Below, piece after piece: positions 30,504 to 39,770 of a stretch of DNA of 64,000 nucleotides. Both the position numbers and the translations under genes were made by a program. This DNA comes from an uncultured bacterium (GTDB lineage: Bacteria; Spirochaetota; Leptospiria; Leptospirales; Leptonemataceae): assembly GCA_937928085.1 (NCBI GenBank), contig CALFVU010000011.1, forward strand, positions 1-64,000. Reading direction: 5' to 3'. The notes beneath the pieces were generated by a model. The model searched no databases and had not been told where the DNA came from. It worked only from the letters and a program-made list of their open reading frames with translations. The first letter of the stretch is position 1, and each line of letters starts with the position of its first letter.

Positions 30504-31718
30504 ATGACAATTCAAAATTTTGGAATTATAACTTCCGGTGGAGACTGTGGTGGATTAAACGCAGTCATTAAAGGAGTTGCATTAACTGCGCTTAAATATA
30601 ACATAAAAACTTTTATTATTCCTAACGGTTATGCAGGACTGTATAACCTCTCCAAATTCAACAGTTTAGTGGAATTAAACCATCATCGACTAGAACAAAT
30701 TGATATTTTTTTAGCAGGAAGCGAAGCGGGCAATTCCAGAGTAAAAATTGCAAAAATTAAAGACGATGCAAAATACGATAAGATAAAAGAAGCTTTAGAT
30801 AAATTTAAAATCAATGCTTTATTAATTGCAGGTGGAGACGATACAGGTAGTGTAGTTGCAGATCTTTCAGAAAAAGGAATTCCATGTATTCATATTCCTA
30901 AAACTATGGATTTAGATCTAATGACTTATAGTGTAGGAGGAGATAGTACGATACAGAGAATTGCTCAATTTGCATGGGATTTAAAAACAACAGGAAGGAC
31001 TCATAATAGAATTATTGTAATAGAAGTCTTTGGAAGATACGCAGGACATACAGCTTTTCGAGGCGGTGTGGCTTGCGGTGCTGATGCAATCCTTATCCCA
31101 GAAATTCCGGTTGATTTCGATTATTTATACGATTTTGTTAAAAAAAGATTCATTGAAAGAATAGAAAATAGTGATGTAAAAGCAGGAACTGTGATCATTA
31201 TTGTGGCAGAGGGGCTTAAAGATGCTTCTGGAAAAGAATTAGTAGATGAAAGTGCACCTGTTGATTCGTTTGGTCATAAAAAGCTCATCGGAGCTGGAAA
31301 GTATGTGGTGAATCAAATCGAAAGTAGAATCAAGAAAGATCCCGAAATTAAAGAATTTATGAAGAAAACTGGACAGTATGTAGAAGGTGTTTACGAAATC
31401 CCAGAAATAAGAGAAATCCGACCCAGCCATTTAGTACGCTGTGGATTTTCTTCTCCAATTGACGTAAATTTTGGAATGGAAGTTGGTGCTTCCGCAGTAC
31501 ATTTAGCTATAAATGGAATTTTTGGAGTTACCATTGTAAGCTACCAAAATGGAACTATTCAATACATGGACATAAAAGAAGCAATTCAACAAAGATTAGT
31601 AGATGATACCTCTATTCTTTTATATGAACATTTAGGAATTTGCTTTGGAAGAAAACCTAAAGAAAAACTAGAAATTAAATTCGAAAAAATTTCTGGCAAA
31701 CCCATTCGAGTATATTAA
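30504..31718 (+). CDS. pfp: 6-phosphofructokinase, probably PPi-dependent
   Basis: This 404-residue PFK has ITSGGDCGGLNAVIKG at the N-terminus, AGGDDTGS at 109-116 and IPKTMDLD at 131-138. In this family, Asp at the second position of GGDD (D113) and Lys in PKT (K133) mark pyrophosphate users; ATP enzymes have Gly and usually another residue there. YSVGGDSTIQRIA and EVFGRYAGHTAFRGG complete the active site. A PPi enzyme makes the glycolytic step reversible. The ATG at 30504 has no strong ribosome site. It is divergent from gltB and 67 nt upstream of guaB. Confidence 0.9.
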   Translation: MTIQNFGIITSGGDCGGLNAVIKGVALTALKYNIKTFIIPNGYAGLYNLSKFNSLVELNHHRLEQIDIFLAGSEAGNSRVKIAKIKDDAKYDKIKEALDKFKINALLIAGGDDTGSVVADLSEKGIPCIHIPKTMDLDLMTYSVGGDSTIQRIAQFAWDLKTTGRTHNRIIVIEVFGRYAGHTAFRGGVACGADAILIPEIPVDFDYLYDFVKKRFIERIENSDVKAGTVIIIVAEGLKDASGKELVDESAPVDSFGHKKLIGAGKYVVNQIESRIKKDPEIKEFMKKTGQYVEGVYEIPEIREIRPSHLVRCGFSSPIDVNFGMEVGASAVHLAINGIFGVTIVSYQNGTIQYMDIKEAIQQRLVDDTSILLYEHLGICFGRKPKEKLEIKFEKISGKPIRVY

Positions 31719-31784
31719 AAATTTATATGCTTTTAATTTTTTTTTATTTAATTAAAACCAAAGAATTTGGAGGTGGAATATTAA

Positions 31785-33353
31785 ATGTTGATTACAGAAT
31801 ATAAAAAACAATCTCTTCTTGCCAAAGAAAACGACATTCCAAAAGATGGTTTTACCTGCGAAGAAATTTTCAGTACTAACGAAGGATTAACTTATAAAGA
31901 TCTTTTAGTTTTACCCGGCTTTATTGATTTTAATCCAAATGAAGTCAATTTAGAAACCCATTTAACAAGAAATATAAAAATACAAAGACCATTTATTTCT
32001 TCTCCAATGGATACGGTAACTGAAGATCAAATGGCTATTGCCCTAGCTTTGTTGGGAGGAATTGGAATTATTCATTACAATAATACTCCTGAAGAACAGG
32101 CAGAAATGGTAAGAAAAGTCAAGCGTTTTAAAAATGGTTTTATTATGGATCCGATTGTTCTTTCTCCAGATCATAAAATTCGTGATGTTTACAAGATAAA
32201 AGAGAAATACGGCTTTTCTGGTATTCCTATCACAGAAGATGGAACGAAAAACGGAAAACTAATTGGTATCGTAACAAATCGCGATATTGATATGGAAAAG
32301 GATTTAGATAAATCTTTAAGAGAAGTGATGACTACGGATTTAATTACAGCACCTGAAGGTTTATCTTTAGCAGAAGCAAATGAAATTCTAAAACGTTCCA
32401 AAAAAGGAAAATTACCAATTGTTAATGAAAAAGGTAAACTTGTTGCTTTAATTTGCAGAAGTGATATAAAAAAGCATAATGAATTTCCTTATGCTTCTAA
32501 AGATTCTAATAAACGATTGATGGTAGGAGCAGCAGTCTCTACTAGACCAGAATCAAAAGAACGAATTCAATTATTAGTAGAAGCTGGAGTTGATGTTATT
32601 GTTATTGACTCCGCTCAAGGAAATTCTATTTATCAAATTGAGACTATTAAATACCTTAAAAAACATTTTCCTGAAATCGATGTAATAGCTGGTAATGTAG
32701 TGACTCAAGACCAATGCTATAATTTAATTAAAGCTGGAGCAGATGCATTACGAATAGGCATGGGACCGGGATCAATATGCATTACTCAGGATACAATGGC
32801 TGTAGGAAGAGCACAAGCAACAGCAGTTTATAAAACTGCATTTTATGCAAAACAATACGGAATTCCAGTGATTGCTGATGGTGGTATTTCCAATATTGGA
32901 GATATTGCGATTGCTTTAGCAATTGGAGCTTCTACCACTATGATGGGATCCCTTTTTGCTGGAACGAATGAAGCCCCTGGAGAATATTTTTATGAAAATG
33001 GAATTCGATTAAAACGATATAGAGGTATGGCTTCCTTAGAAGCGATGAAAGCAGGAGGAGCTAAACGTTATTTTTCCGATGATCAAGACATAAAAGTAGC
33101 ACAAGGTGTTTCTGGAACTGTAGTAGATAAAGGTTCTATGTTTCAATTTGTGCCTTATTTGGTACAAGGACTAAAACAAAGTTTTCAGGATATGGGAGTT
33201 CGCTCTATACCTGAATTACATGAAAAAATGTATTCCGGAAAACTAAGATTCGAAAGAAGAACTTTAAGTGCCCAAGCACAAGGTACAGTTCATGGCCTCT
33301 ATAGTTATACATATCCAATTTTTGGAGTTAGTGAGCAGAAGAAATCCTTATGA
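31785..33353 (+). CDS. guaB: IMP dehydrogenase, eukaryote-like type
   Basis: This 522-residue enzyme oxidises IMP to XMP for GMP synthesis. A CBS pair lies at about 120-230. The catalytic loop reads [20 protein letters not shown] with C332, and the flap region contains [10 protein letters not shown] and [13 protein letters not shown]. The loop and the phrases [20 protein letters not shown] and [17 protein letters not shown] match animal IMPDH far better than the usual bacterial GVGPGSICTTR form. GGAGG precedes the ATG. Its stop overlaps the following IscU-like gene (ATGA). Confidence 0.96.
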   Translation: MLITEYKKQSLLAKENDIPKDGFTCEEIFSTNEGLTYKDLLVLPGFIDFNPNEVNLETHLTRNIKIQRPFISSPMDTVTEDQMAIALALLGGIGIIHYNNTPEEQAEMVRKVKRFKNGFIMDPIVLSPDHKIRDVYKIKEKYGFSGIPITEDGTKNGKLIGIVTNRDIDMEKDLDKSLREVMTTDLITAPEGLSLAEANEILKRSKKGKLPIVNEKGKLVALICRSDIKKHNEFPYASKDSNKRLMVGAAVSTRPESKERIQLLVEAGVDVIVIDSAQGNSIYQIETIKYLKKHFPEIDVIAGNVVTQDQCYNLIKAGADALRIGMGPGSICITQDTMAVGRAQATAVYKTAFYAKQYGIPVIADGGISNIGDIAIALAIGASTTMMGSLFAGTNEAPGEYFYENGIRLKRYRGMASLEAMKAGGAKRYFSDDQDIKVAQGVSGTVVDKGSMFQFVPYLVQGLKQSFQDMGVRSIPELHEKMYSGKLRFERRTLSAQAQGTVHGLYSYTYPIFGVSEQKKSL

Positions 33354-34099
33354 ATTTCGAAAAATTTAAAGAAATCAATGATCAAAAACTTAACTATGGA
33401 GAAATCGAAAACGCTGAGATTGTTTCTTTTTATAGAAATCAAGGTTGTGGCGATGGATATAGAATTTTTCTCAAATTACAAGAAAATGGTGAAAGTAAAA
33501 TCATAAAAGATGCTAAATTTACCACAACAGGATGTTCTTTTAGCTTTGTTGCATTGGCAATGGGATTAGAATTCATAAAAAATAAAACCTTAGAAGAGGC
33601 ACAAAAAATTTCCTCAAAAGATATCGAAACATTATTTGAATTTCCCGAAAGAAGAAAAAACTATCCGGAATCAGCAGCGGAAGCCATTCAAAAAGCTATT
33701 GAAGATTATCTAAGCGGGAAAAGAATTGAATTCATTACTAAAAGTGTAATTTTAAAAAAATTAAAAGAGCAAGGACATTTAAGAAACGAAAACCTAAAAC
33801 AAGTTTTTTTAGAAAATCAAGATTTAAGAAACATTGATTTTTCGGGAGCTAATTTACAAAATGCATTTTTGCAAAATGCAAATTTAGAGGGTGCAAATTT
33901 ACAAAATGCGAATCTTAAGGGTGCTTATTTAAATCAGGCTAATCTTAAAAATGCGAATTTAGAAAATTCAGATTTAAGATTTGCAAAATTAGTAGGTGCA
34001 AATTTAGAAGGTGCAAACTTGACCAATGCTTTATATGATATTGGAACTAGAGTAGACCCAAAAAATCTCCATATTTTTTCTAAAATGAAAAAAAAATAA
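33350..34099 (+). CDS. IscU/NifU-like domain fused to pentapeptide repeats
   Basis: Of the 249 residues, about 1-125 resemble the Fe-S scaffold fold of IscU/Nif[14 protein letters not shown] (C33), [15 protein letters not shown] (C62), and [17 protein letters not shown]. The third scaffold Cys, normally in K-x-H-C-S, is absent; the site reads [10 protein letters not shown] at about 101-110. From about 155 to 230 come some 14 pentapeptide units of the A-N/D-L-x-x type, forming a right-handed beta-helix. With two of three ligands it may be a carrier or regulatory protein instead of a scaffold. It is translationally coupled to guaB. No nifS or iscS is adjacent. Confidence 0.78.
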   Translation: MNFEKFKEINDQKLNYGEIENAEIVSFYRNQGCGDGYRIFLKLQENGESKIIKDAKFTTTGCSFSFVALAMGLEFIKNKTLEEAQKISSKDIETLFEFPERRKNYPESAAEAIQKAIEDYLSGKRIEFITKSVILKKLKEQGHLRNENLKQVFLENQDLRNIDFSGANLQNAFLQNANLEGANLQNANLKGAYLNQANLKNANLENSDLRFAKLVGANLEGANLTNALYDIGTRVDPKNLHIFSKMKKK

Positions 34100-34137
34100 A
34101 ATTTAATAAGTCTTAAAAAATTTAAGTCGGTTTAACT

Positions 34138-34329
34138 ATGATAGGAGAAAAAAAAATATTAAAAAAACCAACTTTTATTTATAAAGGTGTCTTAATATTA
34201 CAAAATTCTTTAGTGGAAATTATAGATGTTCAAAAAGAAAATCACACAGAAATATATACTATTCAATACATAGACAAAGAAGGGAATCCGCATATTATAC
34301 CGAACATTAAAAAAGAGGATTTAGAATAA
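34138..34329 (+). CDS. Short hypothetical protein upstream of the STAS gene
   Basis: This 63-residue soluble protein is rich in Ile, Lys and Glu, with alternating hydrophobic residues (GVLILQNSLVEIIDV, IYTIQYIDKEGNPHIIP) suggesting a small beta-barrel or SH3-like fold. Its stop overlaps the start of the STAS gene (TAATG), so the pair is translationally coupled. I do not recognise the family. Its place suggests a role with the STAS/SpoIIE module. Confidence 0.6.
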   Translation: MIGEKKILKKPTFIYKGVLILQNSLVEIIDVQKENHTEIYTIQYIDKEGNPHIIPNIKKEDLE

Positions 34330-34688
34330 TGATTAACCAACTACTAAATACAAACAAGATTGTGTACTATAGATTTATAGAAGATCTAAAAATGGAGAAC
34401 TCAATTATCTTTTACGAAAACTTTACGAAAGAAGCAGAAAATTTTTATGGAAAATTAATCTTTTTTGATTTTTCTAAGTTGAATTTTGTAGATAGTTCTG
34501 GCATAGGAACTCTTTTAAGAATTTCTGATTATTTAAAAGGAAAAAATTCAAAATTATTTATTGTTGGAATTAATAAATCTATGTCATCTGTATTTCGCTT
34601 AGCGGGTTTACATCAAATTTTTAATATTTTAGAAAATAACGAACTAAATTCATATCTAACTAAAGAAGAATTAGAAAAATTAATGTAA
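34329..34688 (+). CDS. STAS-domain anti-sigma factor antagonist
   Basis: This 119-residue SpoIIAA/RsbV-like protein contains LIFFDFSKLNFVDSSGIGTL, where S56 or S57 is the site normally phosphorylated by an anti-sigma kinase. FRLAGLHQIFNI is the typical C-terminal helix. When dephosphorylated, such proteins bind the kinase and release a sigma factor or another target. The SpoIIE-type phosphatase about 1 kb downstream (35599) is the natural partner. No RsbW-type kinase was found between them. Confidence 0.88.
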   Translation: MINQLLNTNKIVYYRFIEDLKMENSIIFYENFTKEAENFYGKLIFFDFSKLNFVDSSGIGTLLRISDYLKGKNSKLFIVGINKSMSSVFRLAGLHQIFNILENNELNSYLTKEELEKLM

Positions 34689-34707
34689 AAAAACCGAAAT
34701 TAAAAAT

Positions 34708-35484
34708 ATGAAAAAACTTTTTATTTTTTTCATCCCGTTTTTGATATTACATTGTAGTTCTGGATTTTACAAAAAAGAAAATATATATCTTTCTGAAAAT
34801 TTAGCCATTTACTTATTGAATGAAAAAGATTATCCCGAAGATGAATCAAAATTATATACATCTCCCGTATTAAAATTTCCCAAGGATTCTGAAAAAAATT
34901 TATTCGCTCTTCTAAAAAGCCTTAAAGTGGAGAAAGAAGGAATTTTTAGTAAAGATACTTTTCATGTTTTTTATCCTAACCAATTGGAAGAAATTTTTCT
35001 TGTTTTAAAAGACATTTTACCAAAAACAAAAGAGGGTCAAAGAATTTTTATAGTTCACAAATATGATCCTTATAAAACAGTCCTTAGTAAATTCAAAAGA
35101 TCAACCTTTATGGTATGGTATGATAAAAACGGATATAATGTGATCTTCGGAGAGATTGCTGAAGATTTAATTTCCGATCCTTACTCTAATGATATAAATT
35201 GGTTAGACTTATACCCTATTTCTTTTAAAAAATCAAATCCAAAACAAAGAATTTTAGCTAATGAATTCATAGAATATAAAAAAGTAGGAGACTTTACTCA
35301 TTATACCTGGATTATAAGTAATCCAGATCAAATCGAAGCATTAAAAAATAAACAACTGTTGGATATTACCCAAAAATCATCACTTGAAGAACGATTAAAA
35401 AAATTAAAAGAATTATACGAAAACAAACTCATTACAGAATCAGAATACGAAACCAAGAAAAAGCAAATATTAAAAGATTTATAA
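34708..35484 (+). CDS. Lipoprotein with C-terminal SHOCT-like tail
   Basis: A 258-residue lipoprotein with signal peptide MKKLFIFFIPFLILHC, lipidated Cys at 16. The body (about 30-215) is unrecognised and has many Tyr, Phe and Lys residues. The last 35 residues (SLEERLKKLKELYENKLITE, then SEYETKKKQIL) match the SHOCT motif, a short helical oligomerisation element. It lies between the STAS and SpoIIE genes, on the same strand, and could be an envelope sensor for that pathway; this is inference from position only. Confidence 0.78.
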   Translation: MKKLFIFFIPFLILHCSSGFYKKENIYLSENLAIYLLNEKDYPEDESKLYTSPVLKFPKDSEKNLFALLKSLKVEKEGIFSKDTFHVFYPNQLEEIFLVLKDILPKTKEGQRIFIVHKYDPYKTVLSKFKRSTFMVWYDKNGYNVIFGEIAEDLISDPYSNDINWLDLYPISFKKSNPKQRILANEFIEYKKVGDFTHYTWIISNPDQIEALKNKQLLDITQKSSLEERLKKLKELYENKLITESEYETKKKQILKDL

Positions 35485-35598
35485 AAAAAATATACTTTTT
35501 TAAGAAAAATAACAAATCAACTTGACTTATTTTACAGTTTTTTTTAAAATTGAAATCTTAAAATTCTAAAAATATATTGTAATAAAATCGTAAATTCT

Positions 35599-37353
35599 AT
35601 GCAAAAAATAAATCGAAAGATAAAAGTTATTTTCAAAAAAATTTTTTTAGATTTACCATTAGCATTCAGGATCGGATTCTTTATTATTTTTACTTTAGTA
35701 TCTTATAGCTTAATTTTATCCGAAATTTTAGTTCATTTGAAGCTGAATTCTGATTCCTTAATCAAATTTAGAATTATTTTATATTCGATTTCACTAATAA
35801 TAATTATTTTCAGTTATCTACATTTATATTTTTTCCTTAAATATAGTTTTAGAAATCCGATTAAAGAAATTTTAAAGGGAATCGAACAAGTAAACCAAGG
35901 AAATTTTAAAGTAAGAATCCATATATTTTCTAAAGATGAGTTTGGCAAAATATCTTCTGCTTTTAATAAAATGTTATCATCAATTCGAAAAAAAAACAGA
36001 GCTTTAGAAAACTATTCAAAAAATCTTAATCAACTAATAGAACAAAAGACCCTTGAACTTAGAGAAAAAATTAAAGAAATTGAAACAATCAAAAAAATGC
36101 AAGATGGAGATTACTATCTAACTTCTGTTTTGATAGAACAATTACAAAAAACTCACATCGAGAGTTCATATTGTAAAATAGAAATTTTTATAAAACAAAA
36201 AAAAGAATTTGAGTTCCGAAATAAAAAAGGCGAAATTGGTGGCGATCTTTGTATTTCAAAAAAAATTTTTCTAAAAGAAGAACCATATATTTTCTTTTTA
36301 AATGCAGATGCAATGGGTAAATCGATTCAAGGAGCAGTTGGAGCATTAATAATCGCTTCTGTAATGGAATCTATTTTAGAACGAACATTAAAAGCTTTTA
36401 TTTTTAAAAATTATAGTCCAGAAAGATGGTTAAAAAATTCCTCTGCAGAATTAAAACATATTTTTGATGTTTTTAATCAGGCTATGGGGGCTACTTTAAT
36501 TTTGGGTTTGTTTGAAGAAAAAACGGGTTGTGTTTACTTTATTAACTTCGAACATCCTCCTATGATTTTATTAAGAAACTCAAAAGCACAGTATCTCTAC
36601 CCAGATTTTCATTTCAAAAGACTCGGTGTAAATTCCCCCCTTAAAGAGAATCTATTTATTAAAGTTTTTAAATTAAAACCCGATGATATTTTAATTATAG
36701 GATCAGATGGAAAAGATGATATTCGAACGCAAGGAAAAATTCAAAATGATCCCGAAAACATACTAAAACTTGTAGAAAAAACTAAAGGGGATATTCAATT
36801 GCTTTTTGATGAAATCAAAAAAAGCGGAGAAATCATTGATGACGTTTCTTTACTAAAATTACACTATTTACCAGAAGTATTCAAAGATGTGCATAAAAAA
36901 AACGAAATAAAAAATTTATTGACAAATCTCAAACGACAATATAATCAAAATCAAATTGATGAAAAAGAAGTAATTGAATTTTGTGAAAAGCATCTTAATT
37001 TTCCTTTCTGTAACATTTTTTTAATAAAACATTATATAAAACTTAAAGATTACGAAAAAATAGAAATTTATACTAAAAAATATTTAGAGATTGATTCTTC
37101 GAATAACAATATTTTATATTTACTTTTTTATTCTCTACACAAACAAAAAAAATTTTACGAAGCTATAGAATATGGAGAAAGATGCTATATAAGAACTCCA
37201 AATCATTCAATTTTACTAATTCAATTAGCAGATTGTTATTTTAAAACGAACAATTTTTCCAGGGGAGAATATCTTACAGAAAAAGCTTTGGAAATCGATC
37301 CTGATAATCCAAAAATTAAAATGTTTATCCAAAAAATGGCTTTTTATAACTAA
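35599..37353 (+). CDS. HAMP-SpoIIE phosphatase with C-terminal TPRs
   Basis: This 584-residue membrane protein has two N-terminal transmembrane segments (about 20-45 and 55-85), with almost no periplasmic domain between them. A HAMP domain follows (NPIKEILKGIEQVNQGNFKV), then a coiled coil to about 180. The PP2C/SpoIIE phosphatase carries metal-binding acids in GGDLCISKK, NADAMGKSIQGAVGAL, GSDGKDD and IDDVSLL. TPR-like helices from about 455 complete it. It probably dephosphorylates the STAS protein encoded at 34329 in response to a membrane or partner signal. Its stop overlaps the convergent M48 gene stop by 4 nt. Confidence 0.9.
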   Translation: MQKINRKIKVIFKKIFLDLPLAFRIGFFIIFTLVSYSLILSEILVHLKLNSDSLIKFRIILYSISLIIIIFSYLHLYFFLKYSFRNPIKEILKGIEQVNQGNFKVRIHIFSKDEFGKISSAFNKMLSSIRKKNRALENYSKNLNQLIEQKTLELREKIKEIETIKKMQDGDYYLTSVLIEQLQKTHIESSYCKIEIFIKQKKEFEFRNKKGEIGGDLCISKKIFLKEEPYIFFLNADAMGKSIQGAVGALIIASVMESILERTLKAFIFKNYSPERWLKNSSAELKHIFDVFNQAMGATLILGLFEEKTGCVYFINFEHPPMILLRNSKAQYLYPDFHFKRLGVNSPLKENLFIKVFKLKPDDILIIGSDGKDDIRTQGKIQNDPENILKLVEKTKGDIQLLFDEIKKSGEIIDDVSLLKLHYLPEVFKDVHKKNEIKNLLTNLKRQYNQNQIDEKEVIEFCEKHLNFPFCNIFLIKHYIKLKDYEKIEIYTKKYLEIDSSNNNILYLLFYSLHKQKKFYEAIEYGERCYIRTPNHSILLIQLADCYFKTNNFSRGEYLTEKALEIDPDNPKIKMFIQKMAFYN

Positions 37354-38093
37354 CATTTTTTATCTTTATAAGGAGAAAAATTATACAAAGGATAGACACT
37401 AGGAAGCTTTTCTTTTAATTCTTTAATTCTTGTATCATGAGCGGGATGAGTAGAAAGTATTTCTGGCATTTTGCTTCCTGATACTTGCTTCATGTTTTCC
37501 CAAAGTTCTATTGCACCTTGTGGATTAAAGCCCGCTTTTGCCATTAAACTTAACCCAACTATATCTGCCTCGCTTTCTTGGGAACGGCTAAAAGGAAGGA
37601 TGACTCCGTATTGTGCTCCTATACCGAAAGCACCCATTACAGTTGGATTCGTACCAATAAGCCCTTCTAAAACTTTTAAACCTCCCATTGCTATAATCTG
37701 AGTTTGAATCCTTTGTTTACCATGTTTTTTTATCACATGTCCCACTTCGTGACCTAAAACAGCAGCTAATTGATCTTGAGTTTTTGCTACATTCAAAATA
37801 GCGGTATAAACTCCGATTTTTCCTCCAGGTAAAGCAAAAGCGTTAATTAAATCACTTCTAAATACTACAATTTCCCATTCTTTGATATTTGTTTCGTTTC
37901 TAGAAACTTCAATAATTCTATTGGCTATACACCGTACATATTGATTAATTTTTGGATCTTTCTCTATAGGAGTTTCTGATTTTATTTTCTGAAATGCTTC
38001 CTCCCCCATTTTATCCACTTGTTGATCCTCCAAAATAGGAACGGTTTGACAAAAAACCAGAAATAACAAAAATAAATATTTTAGTGCCTTCAT
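37350..38093 (-). CDS. M48-family zinc metalloprotease, lipoprotein
   Basis: This 247-residue protein has the signal peptide MKALKYLFLLFLVFC with lipid Cys 15. The active site is HEVGHVIKKHG (zinc-binding HExxH with H115, E116, H119), and the third ligand region is SRSQESEADIVGLSLMAKAG. FALPGGKIGVYTAIL is the usual M48 strand. It matches periplasmic M48 proteases of the BepA/LoiP type that clear misfolded outer-membrane proteins. Length is that of the short form without TPRs. Confidence 0.93.
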   Translation of the reverse strand: MKALKYLFLLFLVFCQTVPILEDQQVDKMGEEAFQKIKSETPIEKDPKINQYVRCIANRIIEVSRNETNIKEWEIVVFRSDLINAFALPGGKIGVYTAILNVAKTQDQLAAVLGHEVGHVIKKHGKQRIQTQIIAMGGLKVLEGLIGTNPTVMGAFGIGAQYGVILPFSRSQESEADIVGLSLMAKAGFNPQGAIELWENMKQVSGSKMPEILSTHPAHDTRIKELKEKLPSVYPLYNFSPYKDKKC

Positions 38094-38210
38094 AATTTTA
38101 GAAATAAATACAAAAGAACAAAGTCAATCAAAATTATTAAAGAGCTTGATGCTTTAAAAAAAACACAAAAATTTCTTTTTTATGCTTTGCCCGTGCTTAC
38201 CTAAGAACTT

Positions 38211-39488
38211 TTATTTCTTTTCCTTAAAGGTCAATAATTTATTTCTATAATATTCGTATTGCTTGCGTCGTGCTTCTATTTCTGCCGGGAGTCCTTGCGA
38301 AATATCATTTACGAGGGCATCGAATTTGTCCAGTATGGCAACAATCCGCTCCTGCTCTTCAAGTGGGGGGATGGGGATGAGGAAGTTTAATATTTTTTCA
38401 GGTTTTACACGAATTACTTTTGTGCCATGTGCATACTTCTTTTTATATTGTTGAAATCTATCAGTTTGTAATAAGTAGGTTATGAATTTAGTATTTTGAT
38501 TGTGCCTAAATGTAAACATATCGCCACTAATACATATATCTTGACCAAACCATCCTAAGGGCTTACAGATATCATCAATATTTTCACTAACCCCCGATAT
38601 TAAAACATCCCCCATTTTGGCTTTCTTTAACTTTTTTGCTAACTCTGGAGAGACAAAACTAATTGTCTTATCTACGAAAGTTCCGTAATAAGTATAAATT
38701 TGACCGTAATGTATACAGCCTACACCAGTTTGTGTAAAATCTTTCTTTTGTAATCCATTGCCCCTAATTAAAGTTCCCACCTCCCCCAGTTTTTTCCATT
38801 CGACGGGTTTGCCGTTCAAAAGCCATTTGCCATTGACCTCAACTGGGGTAAGGAGCTTGTTGCGGTAGTACTCGTATTGCTTTTTTCTTGCTTCTAATTC
38901 TGCTTTTAATTTTGCTTATAATTCTGCTTCTAATTCTGTAAACTTATCCAGTATTTTTACTATCTCCTCCTGCACAGGGAGCGGAGGGATGGGGATGAGG
39001 AGCGATGCGAAAAGTTTTTTAGATACACTATATCTAGTTACACCATTCACAGTTTTGGCTACTTGTTTTCTGAATATTTCACTTCTAAATAAATATTTTG
39101 TAAAGTCTGGTAAAAATAAGTTTGAATCATAAAATCGAAAACCAAAACAAAAACTATTTAAGTATAATGGATAGTCTATTTTCTCTGTTAAAACAGATGA
39201 GATACCACATTCATCAGGAGTTTCGGAAGAACCTGTAAACAACACGTCTCCATATTTCACACAATTTTGATTTTCATTTTCATCAATTCTAACATAACTA
39301 TTTATATCGGTTTTAATAGCAATGTTTGAATAAACATTAAGATAAGTGATAAACTTAGCATTACCATCCTTAAAATCCTCTTTACTTTTAGAGGATAACC
39401 CGTTGTAAAAAAAACCTATCTCCCCCAGTTTTTTATACTCTACGCCGTCGGGGCAAAGTTCAGAGATAAGTTTTTCGATTCGGTTCAT
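38211..39488 (-). pseudogene. hsdS: Type I specificity subunit HsdS, copy 2, split by one ochre codon
   Basis: The frame runs from the ATG at 39488 (MNRIEKLISELCPDGVEYKK) to the stop at 38211 and is interrupted once, at about 38914-38916, where the linker repeat codon GAA has become TAA. All other codons stay in frame. The N-terminal, linker and C-terminal conserved segments are almost identical in DNA to copy 1 at 11803-13024, but both target-recognition domains differ. The split leaves two half-subunits of about 190 and 200 residues; half-HsdS proteins can sometimes dimerise. No hsdM or hsdR lies nearby. It looks like a specificity reservoir separated from its system. Confidence 0.85.
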
Positions 39489-39562
39489 GATTAAAATATA
39501 CAAATTTTTATTGGGGTGGGGGCTTCTTTCGACACTTTAATAAGCTCAGCGTATTACTATGC

Positions 39563-39667
39563 TCAGTCAGTGGCCGTTCTACTAATTTCTGCTACCTCCT
39601 CTTGTTTGTTATACTCCACCCCATCGGGGCAGAATTGTACAATATGTTTTCTTATTTTTTGTATAAG
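39563..39667 (-). pseudogene. Third hsdS scrap (N-terminal fragment)
   Basis: Upstream of hsdS copy 2, the minus strand reads IQKIRKHIVQFCPDGVEYNK and then QEEVAEISRTATD before a stop. FCPDGVEY is the start signature of both hsdS copies. The adjoining sequence TTCGACACTTTAATAAGCTC looks like a disrupted form of a repetitive TTCGACAAGCTCAG element known from other genomes. This is a leftover of another imported hsdS. Confidence 0.6.
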
Positions 39668-39770
39668 GGATTTTTGTTTTAAGTATTTTATAATTTTAAA
39701 ACTTTATTCTGTCAATCGGATTTCAAATGTTTTTTTTATACTTTTTGCAAAATCCATAGATTCAACTTTA

